A stretch of DNA of 64,000 nt from Paraburkholderia caballeronis (lineage in GTDB: Bacteria > Pseudomonadota > Gammaproteobacteria > Burkholderiales > Burkholderiaceae). Position 1 is the first letter of the stretch; each line of letters starts with the position of its first letter. Where the stretch lies: the NCBI RefSeq assembly GCF_900104845.1, contig NZ_FNSR01000003.1:310001-374000 (forward strand), written 5' to 3'. The notes beneath the pieces were generated by a model. That model was not told where the DNA came from, did not search any database, and saw nothing but the letters and a program-made list of their open reading frames with translations. The translations under genes and the position numbers were made by a program. This document shows, piece after piece, positions 17,783 to 27,072 of the stretch.

Positions 17783-19255
17783 ATGCACGCAACGACCCGA
17801 AACCGGCTGGGACAGACAGGGCTGCTCTGCGTCGTCCTGGCATTGGCGTACAGCCTGCTCGGCCGGATGGCGTTTGCGGTGTCGCGGCAGTATGGCGACG
17901 GCACCTGCATGATCTTCATGCCGGAAGGCATCGCGCTTGCGTTTCGCATCCTGTTCGGCGCGCGGATCTGGCCGGGCATCCTGGTCGGCCAGACGTTCCT
18001 GTCCGTCTGGTCGGGTTCGTCGCCGTTGACCGGCCTGCTGATCGGCGTGTTCAACTGCGTCGAAAACGCGATCGGCGGCCGGCTGTTCGAACGCTGGAAA
18101 ATCTCGCGCCGTTTCGACCGGCCGCGCGACGTCGCGCTGTTCGTCGTGCTGGTCTTTTTCGTGCTTCAGCCGATCAGCAGCACGGGCGGCATCTTCGCCC
18201 TTTACCTGCAGGGAGCCGTGTTCTCGGGCATCCGGCAGGCGGGATGGGCCGCGCCGTGGATCGACGGTCAACGGCTCTTCTACGAATTCGCGACGGCGCC
18301 GCCCGCGTGGCTGCGCTGGTGGATCGGCAACGCGCTCGGCCAGTTGACCGTCACGCCGCTGATCCTGTCGTGGTGCACGCCGGGGACCAAGGCGTCGGCT
18401 TCGTCGCGGACGATCGACCTGTGCCTGCTGAGCGGCGCGCTGTCGTTGATCGCGCTGATCGCGTTCACCGGTTTTCCGCCGCATCCGCTGCTGCTGCTCG
18501 GCATGATCTGCCTGCTGCTGATCTGGATCGGGCAGGGCGCCGGGCTGCGCGGCATCACGCTGGCCAACGTGCTGATCGCGGTGGCGATGACGTGGTCCGG
18601 CATCGCCGGAATGGAACTGGGCGAGCAGGCGCCGCTTCAGGAGCGGCTCTTCAACGTTGGCTTTGTCGTCGCGCCGGTGGCCGTGCTGTCGCTGATGCTG
18701 TTCGCGATGCTCGAAGAGCGGCGCTTCCTGATCCAGCAACTGACCGAGTGGGCGTCGACCGATCCGCTCGTCAAGCTCAGCAACCGGCGGCATTTCATCG
18801 AGGTGGCGGAGCGCGAGATCGCGCGGGCGCGGCCCGGCGAGCGCGGCATGGTGTTCATGATGCTCGACGCGGACAACTTCAAGCAGATCAACGATCGCTA
18901 CGGGCATGCGGCCGGCGACGAGGCGCTGAAGGCGATCGCCGGCGCGTGCGCGCAGATCGCCGGCAACACCGATGCGGCGGCCCGGCTCGGCGGCGAGGAG
19001 TTCGCGCTGCTGCTGCCCGGCGCGACGCTCGAAGCGGGCCGTCTCGCCGCGGAGCGCCTGCGCGAGCGGATCGCGTCGATTCCGGTGCGGATCGCCGATC
19101 GCCTGTCGTTCAGCCTGACGGTCAGCATCGGGCTCGCGCAACTGAACGAGAACGGCAATCTCGATGCGTTGATGAGCGCGGCGGACAGCGCGCTTTACGA
19201 AGCGAAGCGCAGCGGCCGCAATCGCGTGGTGGTGAGCGAGCGGGTGCCGACGTGA
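17783..19255 (+). CDS. MASE1-domain diguanylate cyclase
   Basis: A 490-residue membrane diguanylate cyclase making c-di-GMP. The N-terminal MASE1 sensor (residues 10-310) has about eight hydrophobic segments, including IFMPEGIALAFRILFG and GNALGQLTVTPLIL. The C-terminal GGDEF domain (about 325-485) carries the active-site GGEEF at 403-407 with DADNFKQINDRYGHAAGDE upstream. The inhibitory I-site Arg is not present (GNTD where RxxD is expected), so product inhibition is probably absent. The start MHATTRN is chosen because the 66 residues before it look non-coding. It follows the HD-GYP gene on the same strand, placing synthesis and breakdown enzymes side by side. Confidence 0.92.
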   Translation: MHATTRNRLGQTGLLCVVLALAYSLLGRMAFAVSRQYGDGTCMIFMPEGIALAFRILFGARIWPGILVGQTFLSVWSGSSPLTGLLIGVFNCVENAIGGRLFERWKISRRFDRPRDVALFVVLVFFVLQPISSTGGIFALYLQGAVFSGIRQAGWAAPWIDGQRLFYEFATAPPAWLRWWIGNALGQLTVTPLILSWCTPGTKASASSRTIDLCLLSGALSLIALIAFTGFPPHPLLLLGMICLLLIWIGQGAGLRGITLANVLIAVAMTWSGIAGMELGEQAPLQERLFNVGFVVAPVAVLSLMLFAMLEERRFLIQQLTEWASTDPLVKLSNRRHFIEVAEREIARARPGERGMVFMMLDADNFKQINDRYGHAAGDEALKAIAGACAQIAGNTDAAARLGGEEFALLLPGATLEAGRLAAERLRERIASIPVRIADRLSFSLTVSIGLAQLNENGNLDALMSAADSALYEAKRSGRNRVVVSERVPT

Positions 19256-19315
19256 GCGCGCCGCTCGTGGCGACGCTCCCGTATCCGCTCACCGTCCGTC
19301 GCGCCTGACACGGCA

Positions 19316-19347
19316 GCGGGCTCGTTCGACGGATCGAACGGGCCCGC
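19316..19347. terminator. Strong hairpin between convergent GGDEF and efflux genes
   Basis: A 14-bp stem with a single G-U pair (19316-19329 and 19334-19347, inner arms CGTTCGA/TCGAACG, loop CGGA) sits in the 115-base gap between two stop codons. It lacks a T tract, so factor-independent termination is uncertain, but position and stability support a bidirectional terminator. Confidence 0.6.
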
Positions 19348-19370
19348 GTGCGGTTGCGTCGGCGCAGCGG

Positions 19371-20924
19371 CTACCGCTGCGCGAGCGCGCGAACGTCGCC
19401 GGACTTCGCGCCGCTCCCCGCGACCGGCGGTTCGCCGGAAGGCGGCGCGGCGTCGCCCCAGCCGCCGCCGAGCGCGCGGATCAGGTTCACGGTCGCCGCG
19501 GCCTGCACGCCCTGCAACTGCACGGCGGTCCGCCGCGCCTGCAACACGGTGCGCTCCGCGTCGATCACGTCCAGATAGTTCACCGCGCCTTCCGTGTACT
19601 GCACGCGCGACAGGTCGGCCGCGCGCTGCGACGCCTGCACCGCGTCGTTCTGCGTGTTCGTCTGGTCGTCGAGAATCCGCAGGTCCGCGAGATTGTCCTC
19701 GACCTCGCGGAACGCGACGAGCACCTGTTGCCGGTAGTTCGCGACATCCTCCTCGTAGACCGCGCGCGCGTTCGCGAGATTGCCCTTGCGGCGGCCGCCG
19801 TCGAAGAGCGGCACCGTGAGCGCGGTGCCGGCCAGCGGCCCGAGCAGGAACGCGCGGCTCGACCACTTGAACAGGTCGCCGATCGTCGCCGACTCGAACC
19901 CGCCGGTGCCGGTGAGGCTCAGCGACGGAAAGAACGCCGCTTTCGCGACGCCGATCCGCGCGTTGGCCGCCGCCATCGCGCGCTCGGCGGCCGCGATGTC
20001 CGGGCGGCGTTCGAGCAGCGACGACGGCAGCCCCGGCGGGACTCGCAGCCTCACCGGCGTCAGCGGCGCGGCCGCCATCGAGAATTCGGCCGGCGCCTTG
20101 CCGAGCAGCACCGCAAGGCCATGCTCGGACGACGCGCGCAGCCGCGCGACGGTCATCGCGTCGGACTTCGCGCTCGCGAGTTCGGCGCGGGCGCGCGACA
20201 CGTCCAGTTCGGTCACGTCGCCTTCCGCGTGGCGGCGCTCGACCAGCTTCAGCGCCTGCGCGCGCAGATCGACCGCCTGCGCGAACACGGCTGCTTCCGC
20301 GTCGAGTTCGCGCAGCGCGAAGTAGTTCTGCGCGACGTCCGCCTGCAACGCGAGCTGCACCGAGCGGAACAGCGCGTCGCTGCGCTGCGCGTCGGCCTTC
20401 GCCGCATCGACGGTGGACGCGACGCGGCCGAACAGATCGACCTCGTAGGACGCGCTCGCCTGCGCGCGCCAGAACGTCTGCTGCGGCACGTTCGCGCCGT
20501 CCGGCTCGAACAGCGACGCGGCGGACACGCGCTCGCGCGTCGGGCCGAAGCCGGCGTCGAGCGTCGGGAACAGGCCGGCCCGCGCGGCCTGGTTCAGCGC
20601 GCGCGCCTCCTTCACGCGCGCGGCGGCCGCCTTCAGGTTCTGGTTCGCGTCGAGCGCCTGGCGTTCGAGGTCGTCGAGCGCCGGGTCGCCGAACACCTTC
20701 CACCACTCGCCGCGCGCGGCGTCCTCGGCCGGCTGCGCGGTTTTCCACGCACCCAGGCCGTCGCGTTCCGCCTGCGACGGCGGCGGCGCTTCCTTGAACG
20801 TCGCGAGCGCGGGCGTCGTGGGCACCTGGTAGTTCGGCGCGAGCGAGCAGCCCGCGAGCACCAGCAGCGCGCCGAGCAGCAGCGAGCCGGCAAAACCGTT
20901 TTTCATCGACAGGATCCGTTTCAT
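19371..20924 (-). CDS. RND efflux outer-membrane channel lipoprotein, OprM/NodT family
   Basis: A 517-residue outer-membrane factor that forms the TolC-like exit duct of the pump encoded upstream. A lipoprotein signal ends at LLVLAGC with acylated Cys26, followed by the mature start SLAPNYQVPTTP typical of NodT-family lipoproteins. Two repeats of the coiled-coil/beta-barrel fold are indicated by the internal similarity of the two halves (DLERQALDANQNLKAAAARV, near residue 85, and the matching segment near 295). The start at 20924 has GAGGAGA upstream. It is the last gene of the adaptor-pump-channel operon, 10 bases after the pump stop. Confidence 0.95.
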   Translation of the reverse strand: MKRILSMKNGFAGSLLLGALLVLAGCSLAPNYQVPTTPALATFKEAPPPSQAERDGLGAWKTAQPAEDAARGEWWKVFGDPALDDLERQALDANQNLKAAAARVKEARALNQAARAGLFPTLDAGFGPTRERVSAASLFEPDGANVPQQTFWRAQASASYEVDLFGRVASTVDAAKADAQRSDALFRSVQLALQADVAQNYFALRELDAEAAVFAQAVDLRAQALKLVERRHAEGDVTELDVSRARAELASAKSDAMTVARLRASSEHGLAVLLGKAPAEFSMAAAPLTPVRLRVPPGLPSSLLERRPDIAAAERAMAAANARIGVAKAAFFPSLSLTGTGGFESATIGDLFKWSSRAFLLGPLAGTALTVPLFDGGRRKGNLANARAVYEEDVANYRQQVLVAFREVEDNLADLRILDDQTNTQNDAVQASQRAADLSRVQYTEGAVNYLDVIDAERTVLQARRTAVQLQGVQAAATVNLIRALGGGWGDAAPPSGEPPVAGSGAKSGDVRALAQR

Positions 20925-20934
20925 CACGCTCTCC

Positions 20935-23900
20935 TCATTCCTGGAAGGCCGGCTCGGACACCTTCGCGTCGCGCGCCCGGCCATCGCCGTTGCCATTGCC
21001 ATTACCGTTGTCGTCGCCGTCGTCGTCGTGCTCGTCCGCGCCATGAATCTGCGGATGGCGGCCGTGCCGGTCCTTCAGCGGCTTGCCGCCCGCCAGCTTG
21101 CGCAGGATCACGTAGAACACCGGCGTCAGCAGCAGGCCGAAGAACGTCACGCCGAGCATCCCGAAGAACACCGCGATCCCCATCGCGCGCCGCATTTCCG
21201 AGCCCGCGCCGGTCGACATGACGAGCGGCACGACGCCCATGATGAAAGCGATCGACGTCATCAGGATCGGCCGCAGCCGCAGCCGGCACGCCTCGATCGC
21301 GGCCTGCACGATCGAGCGGCCCTGGATTTCCAGCTCGCGCGCGAACTCGACGATCAGGATCGCGTTTTTCGCGGACAACCCGACCAGCACCATCAGCCCG
21401 ATCTGCGTGAAGATGTTGTTGTCGCCGCGCGTGAGCCACACGCCGAACAGCGCGGACAGGATGCTCATCGGCACGATCAGCAGGATCGCGAGCGGCAGCG
21501 TCAGGCTCTCGTACATCGCGGCGAGCACGAGGAACACGAGCAGCACGCTGACCGGAAACACCCAGAACGCCGCGTTGCCCGCGAGGATCTGCTGGTACGT
21601 GAGGTCGGTCCATTCGAACCTGATCCCGCGCGGCAGCGTCTGCGCGGCGATCCGCTCGACGGCCGCCATCGCCTGGCCCGACGAGTAGCCGGGCGCGGGG
21701 CCGCCGTTGATGTCGGCCGCGAGAAAGCCGTTGTAGCGGACCACCATCTCCGGGCCGTAGGTCGGCGTCACCTTCACGAGCGACGACAGCGGCACCATCT
21801 CGCCCCGGTCGTTGCGGGTCTTCAGTTCCAGGATGCTGTCGGCGGACGCGCGGAACGGCGCGTCGGCCTGCGCGCGGACCTGATAGACGCGGCCGAACTG
21901 GTTGAAGTCGTTCACGTACAGCGAGCCGAGATAGATCTGCATCGTGTCGAACACGTCGGTGACCGACACGCCCAGCTGCTTCGCCTTCTCGCGGTCCAGC
22001 TCGACGTTCAGCTGCGGCACGTTGATCTGGTAGCTCGAAAACGACGGGCCGAGTTCCGGCGCCTTCGCGGCGGCCGCGAGGAACGCCTGGGTCGCGCGGT
22101 TCAACGCCTCGTAGCCGAGCGCGCCGCGGTCCTCGATCTGCAGCTTGAAGCCGCCGATCGTGCCGAGGCCCTGCACCGGCGGCGGCGGGAACGTCGCGAT
22201 CGCCGCGTCCTTGATGCCCGCGTATTCGCGGTTCAGGTTGCCGACGACGTCGTTGGCCGTCTCGCCGTGGCCGCGCTGCTTCGACGGGCTCATCACCGAG
22301 AACACGAGGCCGCTGCTCGACGAGTTCATCAGGCCGGTCACCGACAGGCCCGGGAACTCGGTCGTATGCACGACGCCCGGCTGGCTGCGCGCGATGTCGC
22401 CCATTTCGTCGACGACCTTCTCCGTGCGGTCGAGCGACGCGCCGGCCGGCAGTTGCAGGATGCTGACCAGATAGTCCTTGTCCTGCGCGGGCACGAAGCC
22501 GCCGGGGACGATCCTGTCGAGCAGCACCGTGCCGCCGAGCAGCACGCCGTACACGACCATCATCGCGAGCTTGCGGTTCACGATGCCGCCGACGCCCTTT
22601 CCGTATGCTTCCGAGCCGCGGTGGAACACCTTGTTGAACAGACCGAAGAACGGTCCGAACACGCGGTCCATGATGCGCGTGAGGCGGTCCTTCGGCGCAT
22701 GGTGGCCCTTCAGCAGCAGCGCGGACAGCGCGGGCGACAGCGTCAGCGAGTTGAACGCGGAGATCACCGTCGAGATCGCGATCGTCATCGCGAACTGCTT
22801 GTAGAACTGGCCGGTCAGGCCCGACATGAACGCGAGCGGCACGAACACGGCGACCAGCGTCAGCGCGATCGCGATGATCGGCCCGCTGACCTCGCGCATC
22901 GCCTCGTATGACGCTTCGAGCGGACTCAGCCCCGCCGCGATGTTGCGCTCGACGTTCTCGACCACGACGATCGCATCGTCGACGACGATCCCGATCGCGA
23001 GCACCATCCCGAACAGCGACAGCGCGTTGATCGTGAAGCCGAACGCGAGCATCAGCGAGAACGTGCCGACGATCGATACCGGCACCGCGAGCAGCGGGAT
23101 CAGCGACGCGCGCCACGTCTGCAGGAACACGATCACGACGATCACCACCAGCACGATCGCCTCGAACAGCGTATGCACGACCGCGTCGATGCTCTCGCGC
23201 ACGAACTGCGTCGGGTCGTACACGATCTCCGCCTTCACGCCTTCCGGCATGTCCTGCTGCAACTCGGCCGTGATCCGGCGGATGTCGTCGGAGATCTGCA
23301 GCGAGTTCGCGTTCGGCTGCTGGAAGATGATGATCTGCACCGCCTTCTTGCCGTCGATGCCCGCGCGCAGCGCGTATTCGGACGCGCCCATCTCGACGCG
23401 CGCGACGTCGCCGAGATGGGTGACCGCGCCGTCCGGCGACGTCTTCAGGATGATGTTGCGGAACTCGCCTTCGGTTTTCAGGCGGCCCTGCGCGTTCACG
23501 CTCAGTTGCAGCGGCACGTTGGTCGTCATCGGCGCGCCGCCGACGATGCCGGCCGCGACCTGCACGTTCTGCTCGCGGATCGCCTTCACGACGTCGGTCG
23601 CGGTCAGGTTCTGGCGCGCGACCTTGGTCGGGTCGAGCCACACGCGCATCGAGTAGTCGCCCGAGCCCCACAGCGCGACCTCGCCGACGCCCGGCACCTG
23701 CGCGAAACGGTCCTTGATGTTGATGAGCGCGTAGTTGCGCAGATATGTGAGGTCGTAGCGGCCGTTCGGCGACACCAGGTTCACGCCCATCGTCAGCGTC
23801 GGCGACGACTTGATGGTAGTGACGCCGAGCCGCTGGACGTCCTCCGGCAGCCGCGGCAGCGCCTGCGACACGCGGTTCTGCACGAGCTGGGTGGCCTTGT

Positions 23901-24207
23901 CCGGATCGGTGCCGAGCCGGAACGTGACGGTCGTCGTCATGTTGCCGTCGCTGTTCGCCTGCGACTGCATGTACAGCATGTTTTCGACGCCGTTGATCTG
24001 CTCCTCGATCGGCGACGCGACCGTCTCGGCGATCACCTTCGGATTCGCGCCCGGATACTGCGCGCGCACCACCACCGACGGCGGCACGACTTCCGGATAT
24101 TCGGCCGTGGGCAGCTTCGTCAGCGCAATGATCCCGGCGAGCAGGATCACGACCGACAGCACGCCGGCGAAGATCGGCCGGTCGATGAAGAACTTCGAGA
24201 TGTTCAT
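20935..24207 (-). CDS. RND multidrug efflux pump, HAE1 family (MexF/OqxB/CeoB-like)
   Basis: A 1090-residue inner-membrane proton-driven pump. The N-terminus MNISKFFIDRPIFAGVLS and the GVENMLYMQSQ and DVQRLGVTT segments place it with the MexF/OqxB/CeoB branch of HAE1 rather than AcrB. Twelve membrane helices in two halves are indicated; the TM4 proton-relay aspartates are in IGIVVDDAIVVVEN. The last 45 residues form an unusual hydrophilic tail with an acidic stretch (DEHDDDGDD) and NGNGNGNG, encoded by simple-sequence DNA at about 20988-21025. In Burkholderia this branch exports chloramphenicol, trimethoprim and fluoroquinolones; that spectrum is inferred here by family. Confidence 0.96.
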   Translation of the reverse strand: MNISKFFIDRPIFAGVLSVVILLAGIIALTKLPTAEYPEVVPPSVVVRAQYPGANPKVIAETVASPIEEQINGVENMLYMQSQANSDGNMTTTVTFRLGTDPDKATQLVQNRVSQALPRLPEDVQRLGVTTIKSSPTLTMGVNLVSPNGRYDLTYLRNYALINIKDRFAQVPGVGEVALWGSGDYSMRVWLDPTKVARQNLTATDVVKAIREQNVQVAAGIVGGAPMTTNVPLQLSVNAQGRLKTEGEFRNIILKTSPDGAVTHLGDVARVEMGASEYALRAGIDGKKAVQIIIFQQPNANSLQISDDIRRITAELQQDMPEGVKAEIVYDPTQFVRESIDAVVHTLFEAIVLVVIVVIVFLQTWRASLIPLLAVPVSIVGTFSLMLAFGFTINALSLFGMVLAIGIVVDDAIVVVENVERNIAAGLSPLEASYEAMREVSGPIIAIALTLVAVFVPLAFMSGLTGQFYKQFAMTIAISTVISAFNSLTLSPALSALLLKGHHAPKDRLTRIMDRVFGPFFGLFNKVFHRGSEAYGKGVGGIVNRKLAMMVVYGVLLGGTVLLDRIVPGGFVPAQDKDYLVSILQLPAGASLDRTEKVVDEMGDIARSQPGVVHTTEFPGLSVTGLMNSSSSGLVFSVMSPSKQRGHGETANDVVGNLNREYAGIKDAAIATFPPPPVQGLGTIGGFKLQIEDRGALGYEALNRATQAFLAAAAKAPELGPSFSSYQINVPQLNVELDREKAKQLGVSVTDVFDTMQIYLGSLYVNDFNQFGRVYQVRAQADAPFRASADSILELKTRNDRGEMVPLSSLVKVTPTYGPEMVVRYNGFLAADINGGPAPGYSSGQAMAAVERIAAQTLPRGIRFEWTDLTYQQILAGNAAFWVFPVSVLLVFLVLAAMYESLTLPLAILLIVPMSILSALFGVWLTRGDNNIFTQIGLMVLVGLSAKNAILIVEFARELEIQGRSIVQAAIEACRLRLRPILMTSIAFIMGVVPLVMSTGAGSEMRRAMGIAVFFGMLGVTFFGLLLTPVFYVILRKLAGGKPLKDRHGRHPQIHGADEHDDDGDDNGNGNGNGDGRARDAKVSEPAFQE

Positions 24208-24225
24208 GTCGATGCTCCTGTCTCG

Positions 24226-25398
24226 TCAGGCCGCCGGCTTCGCGGCGGCCATGTCGACGGCGTGCGGGGCGACGCTGTCGCCGGGCCGCGCGCGCTGGAT
24301 GCCGTTCACGACGATGCGCTCGCCGGCCGCGAGGCCGGACGTGATCTCGCGCAGGCCGTCGTGCAGCGGGCCGGGTTGCACTTCGCGGTACTGCACCTTG
24401 TTCGCGGCGTCCACCACGAGCACGTATTTCTTTGCCTGGTCGGTGCCGAGCGCCGCGTCGTCGATCAGGATCGCCGGATGCGCGGTGCCGCCGCCGACCT
24501 TCACGCGTGCGTAGAGGCCCGGCACGAGCGCGCCGTCGCCGTTGTCGATCGTCGCGCGCACGCGGATCGTGCCGGACGACGTGTCGAGCCGGTTGTCCAC
24601 CGACGTGATCGCGCCGCGCCGCGAATAACCGCTTTCGTTCGCGAGGCCGAGCGCGACCGGCACCTTCGTGTTGCGGTCGCGGCCGAGGTATTGCAGATAG
24701 GTCTGTTCGTCGACGTCGAACGACGCGTAGATCGGCGACACCGACACCAGCGTCGTCAGCAGCGGCGCATTCGCGCCGGCGGACACGACGTTGCCGAGCG
24801 TCAGCTCCGCGCGCGACACGCGGCCCGCGACCGGCGCGACGACGTTCGTGTAGCCGAGGTTCACCTGCGCGGCTTCGAGCGCGGCCTGGGCCGCCTTCAC
24901 GCCGGCGGCGGCCTCGCGCGACGCGTTCTGCTTTTCGTCGTAGTCGCGCCTGGCGATCGCGTTGTCCGCGAGCAGGCGGTCCGCGCGCGCGGCGTCGGTC
25001 GATGCGTACAGCGCGCGCGCGTTCGCGGCGGCCAGTTGCGCGGCCGCGCGATCGACTTCGGCGCGGTACGGGCGCGGATCGATCGTGAACAGCGGGTCGC
25101 CCTTCTTCACGATCGCGCCGTCCGCGAAATGCACCGCGACGATCGTGCCGGACACCAGCGGCCGGACGTCGACGCGATCGACCGCTTCGAGGCGGCCGGA
25201 ATAACTCTGCCAGTCGGTGACGCTGCGGTTGAGCACGGTCGCGACGTCGACTTCGGCGGCGGGCGGCGGCGCGTCGGCGGCGTGCGCGGCGCTCAGTGCG
25301 CCGGCTTCGTGTCCGCGCAGCACACCGACGCCGGTTGCCGCGCCGACGAACAGCAGTGCGCCGACTGCGAGGGAAAGATGCTTGCGTTGGGTACGCAT
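24226..25398 (-). CDS. RND efflux periplasmic adaptor (membrane fusion protein)
   Basis: A 390-residue adaptor bridging the inner-membrane pump and the outer-membrane channel. An N-terminal signal or anchor segment (residues 8-28, LSLAVGALLFVGAATGVGVL) is followed by a lipoyl/barrel-sandwich domain (VDVRPLVSGTIVAVHF near 80), an alpha-helical hairpin (about 115-170), the second lipoyl half (APVAGRVSRAELTLGNVVSAG) and beta-barrel/membrane-proximal domains. AAGGAG stands upstream of the start. First gene of the three-gene efflux operon, 18 bases before the pump. Matches MexE/CeoA-type adaptors. Confidence 0.95.
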   Translation of the reverse strand: MRTQRKHLSLAVGALLFVGAATGVGVLRGHEAGALSAAHAADAPPPAAEVDVATVLNRSVTDWQSYSGRLEAVDRVDVRPLVSGTIVAVHFADGAIVKKGDPLFTIDPRPYRAEVDRAAAQLAAANARALYASTDAARADRLLADNAIARRDYDEKQNASREAAAGVKAAQAALEAAQVNLGYTNVVAPVAGRVSRAELTLGNVVSAGANAPLLTTLVSVSPIYASFDVDEQTYLQYLGRDRNTKVPVALGLANESGYSRRGAITSVDNRLDTSSGTIRVRATIDNGDGALVPGLYARVKVGGGTAHPAILIDDAALGTDQAKKYVLVVDAANKVQYREVQPGPLHDGLREITSGLAAGERIVVNGIQRARPGDSVAPHAVDMAAAKPAA

Positions 25399-25682
25399 CT
25401 GATACTCCTTAGATATCCAAAGTGATATGCAGTGATTCGTCAGGTTGAAGCGCGGGGTGCGCGTTCGTGCTGTGCGGCGAACCGGTAAAGGTCAGTCGTC
25501 GGATCGCAGTATGGTCGTCGCCGCGTGGGTGATAAAGACGAGAAAGGTGGTTTCTTTGTATCCGCAGAAGCGACAGTTCGGCCGAGTGATTCTCATGGGC
25601 GCGGCGCGGATCGCCCGGACCGCGCCGGCGGCCCACCTTCACCGGTTTTGAACCGCCGGGACGCGTGCGGCGCGCTTCGTCG
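25399..25682 (-). promoter_or_regulatory. Efflux operon promoter region
   Basis: This 284-base gap between the LysR stop and the adaptor start should carry the efflux promoter. It is relatively AT-rich around 25405-25440, where the repeated word TGATATGCAGTGATTC could hold a -10 or operator. I cannot fix a promoter with confidence. Confidence 0.35.
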
Positions 25683-26705
25683 TCAGGCGCTCGCGGCGAC
25701 GAGCCCCGCGCCGGTCGTGGCGCGCGGTGACGCGTGACCGATCCGCATCGCGCGCCGCGTCCCGACGCCGGCCGGCTGGCCGGCGCGCGCGGCGAGGTCC
25801 GGATGCAGCAGCGGGCATTGCGCGACGATTTCCGCGATCCAGTCGACGAACGCGCGAACCTGCGGCGACAGATGCCGGTTCTGCGGATAGACCGCCGAGA
25901 TCGCGAACGGCGCGGGCCGCCACTGCGGGAACACCTCGACCAGCTCGCCGCTGCGCAGATGCGGCTGCGCGACGAAGTACGGAATCTGGATCAGGCCGAG
26001 GCCGCGCAGCCCGCATTGCAGGTACGCGTCGCCGTCGTTCGCGGTCAGCCGCGAACGCAGCCGCACGTCCACCGGCCTGCCGTCGACGACGAAGTCCAGG
26101 TCGAGCACGCGGCCGTTGCGGCTGGAGTAGTAGTTCACCGCGACGTGGCGCTCCAGCGCGTCGAGCGTGTCGGGCATGCCGTGCCGCGCGAGATAGTCGG
26201 GGCTGGCCGCGGTGACGAACTCCGACGCGCCGATGCGGCGCGCGACGAGCGTCGAGTCCTGCAACGCGCCCATGCGGATCGCGCAATCGACGCCGTCGCG
26301 CACCAGATCGACGTTCCGGTCGCCGACGCCGAGCATCAGATCGACGTCCGGATAACGCGCATGGAAGTCCGCGAGCGACGGCACGACGACGAGCCGCCCG
26401 AGCGTGCCCGGCATGTCCACCTTCAGCTTGCCGCGCGGCACCCGCGTGGCCGCGGAGAACGCGCTTTCGGAGTCGTCCACGTCCGCGAGAATCCGCGTGC
26501 AGCGTTCGTAATACGCGGCGCCGTCCGGCGTCAGGCTGATGCGGCGCGTCGTGCGGTTCAGCAGCCGGACCTTCAGGTACGCCTCCAGGTTCTGGATGAT
26601 CGTGGTGACCGACGAGCGCGTCATGCGCAGCGTCGCCGCCGCCTTCGAGAAACTGTTCGTGTCCACCACGCGGGTGAACACCTGCATCGCCTGAAGTCTG
26701 TCCAT
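25683..26705 (-). CDS. LysR-family transcriptional regulator, likely efflux regulator
   Basis: A 340-residue LysR protein with winged helix at 1-60 (MDRLQAMQVFTRVVDTNSFSKAA, helix TRSSVTTIIQNLE) and effector domain 90-300. The start at 26705 is chosen because MDRLQAM is the normal N-terminus of this subgroup; the 64 residues further upstream in frame are Arg/Pro-rich shadow. It lies upstream of and in the same orientation as the RND operon, which it probably controls, as LysR proteins such as BpeT, CeoR and MexT do for MexEF-type pumps. The C-terminal 35 residues are Ala/Gly/Arg-rich. Confidence 0.9.
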   Translation of the reverse strand: MDRLQAMQVFTRVVDTNSFSKAAATLRMTRSSVTTIIQNLEAYLKVRLLNRTTRRISLTPDGAAYYERCTRILADVDDSESAFSAATRVPRGKLKVDMPGTLGRLVVVPSLADFHARYPDVDLMLGVGDRNVDLVRDGVDCAIRMGALQDSTLVARRIGASEFVTAASPDYLARHGMPDTLDALERHVAVNYYSSRNGRVLDLDFVVDGRPVDVRLRSRLTANDGDAYLQCGLRGLGLIQIPYFVAQPHLRSGELVEVFPQWRPAPFAISAVYPQNRHLSPQVRAFVDWIAEIVAQCPLLHPDLAARAGQPAGVGTRRAMRIGHASPRATTGAGLVAASA

Positions 26706-27072
26706 GATGGTCGCCGCCTCGCGGGGTGCCGCCTCCGTTGTCCGGGCAAGTGGTTTAGGGTTGGGCGGGGCGGTCTCGAACGGGCAGCGCACACGCTTGT
26801 TTCGCGGCAACCTTCGATGCCGGGCGACAGTATGCCGACCGGCTTTGCGCGGATAAACCCGCGTTGCGGAGACACTTTGGAGAACTTGCGGAGACAATGA
26901 GGGAGCGCGCCGCCGTTGCGCTGCGCGGCGGCGGTTGCCGAAGTCGTTGCGACGGGAGGGCGCGACGCGGCCCGATCAGCGCGCGTGCAAAAGGAAACGG
27001 GGAGCTTCGAGGAGGAGCGTCCCGCCGCGCGTCGGCATGGCGATGCGCGGCGGGAAGCGGTCGATCAGAGGC
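26706..27072. other. Intergenic region upstream of the efflux LysR gene
   Basis: A 367-base gap between two minus-strand genes. It contains the exact 11-base direct repeat described at 26864-26896 and, on the minus strand, TTTATCCG at 26857-26850. No protein-coding signal is visible. Confidence 0.45.
26864..26896. repeat. 11-bp direct repeat, 22 bp apart
   Basis: TTGCGGAGACA occurs exactly at 26864-26874 and 26886-26896. The 22-base period equals two helical turns, so both copies face the same side of the DNA, as for paired activator sites. It lies 160-190 bases upstream of the LysR start. Confidence 0.5.
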
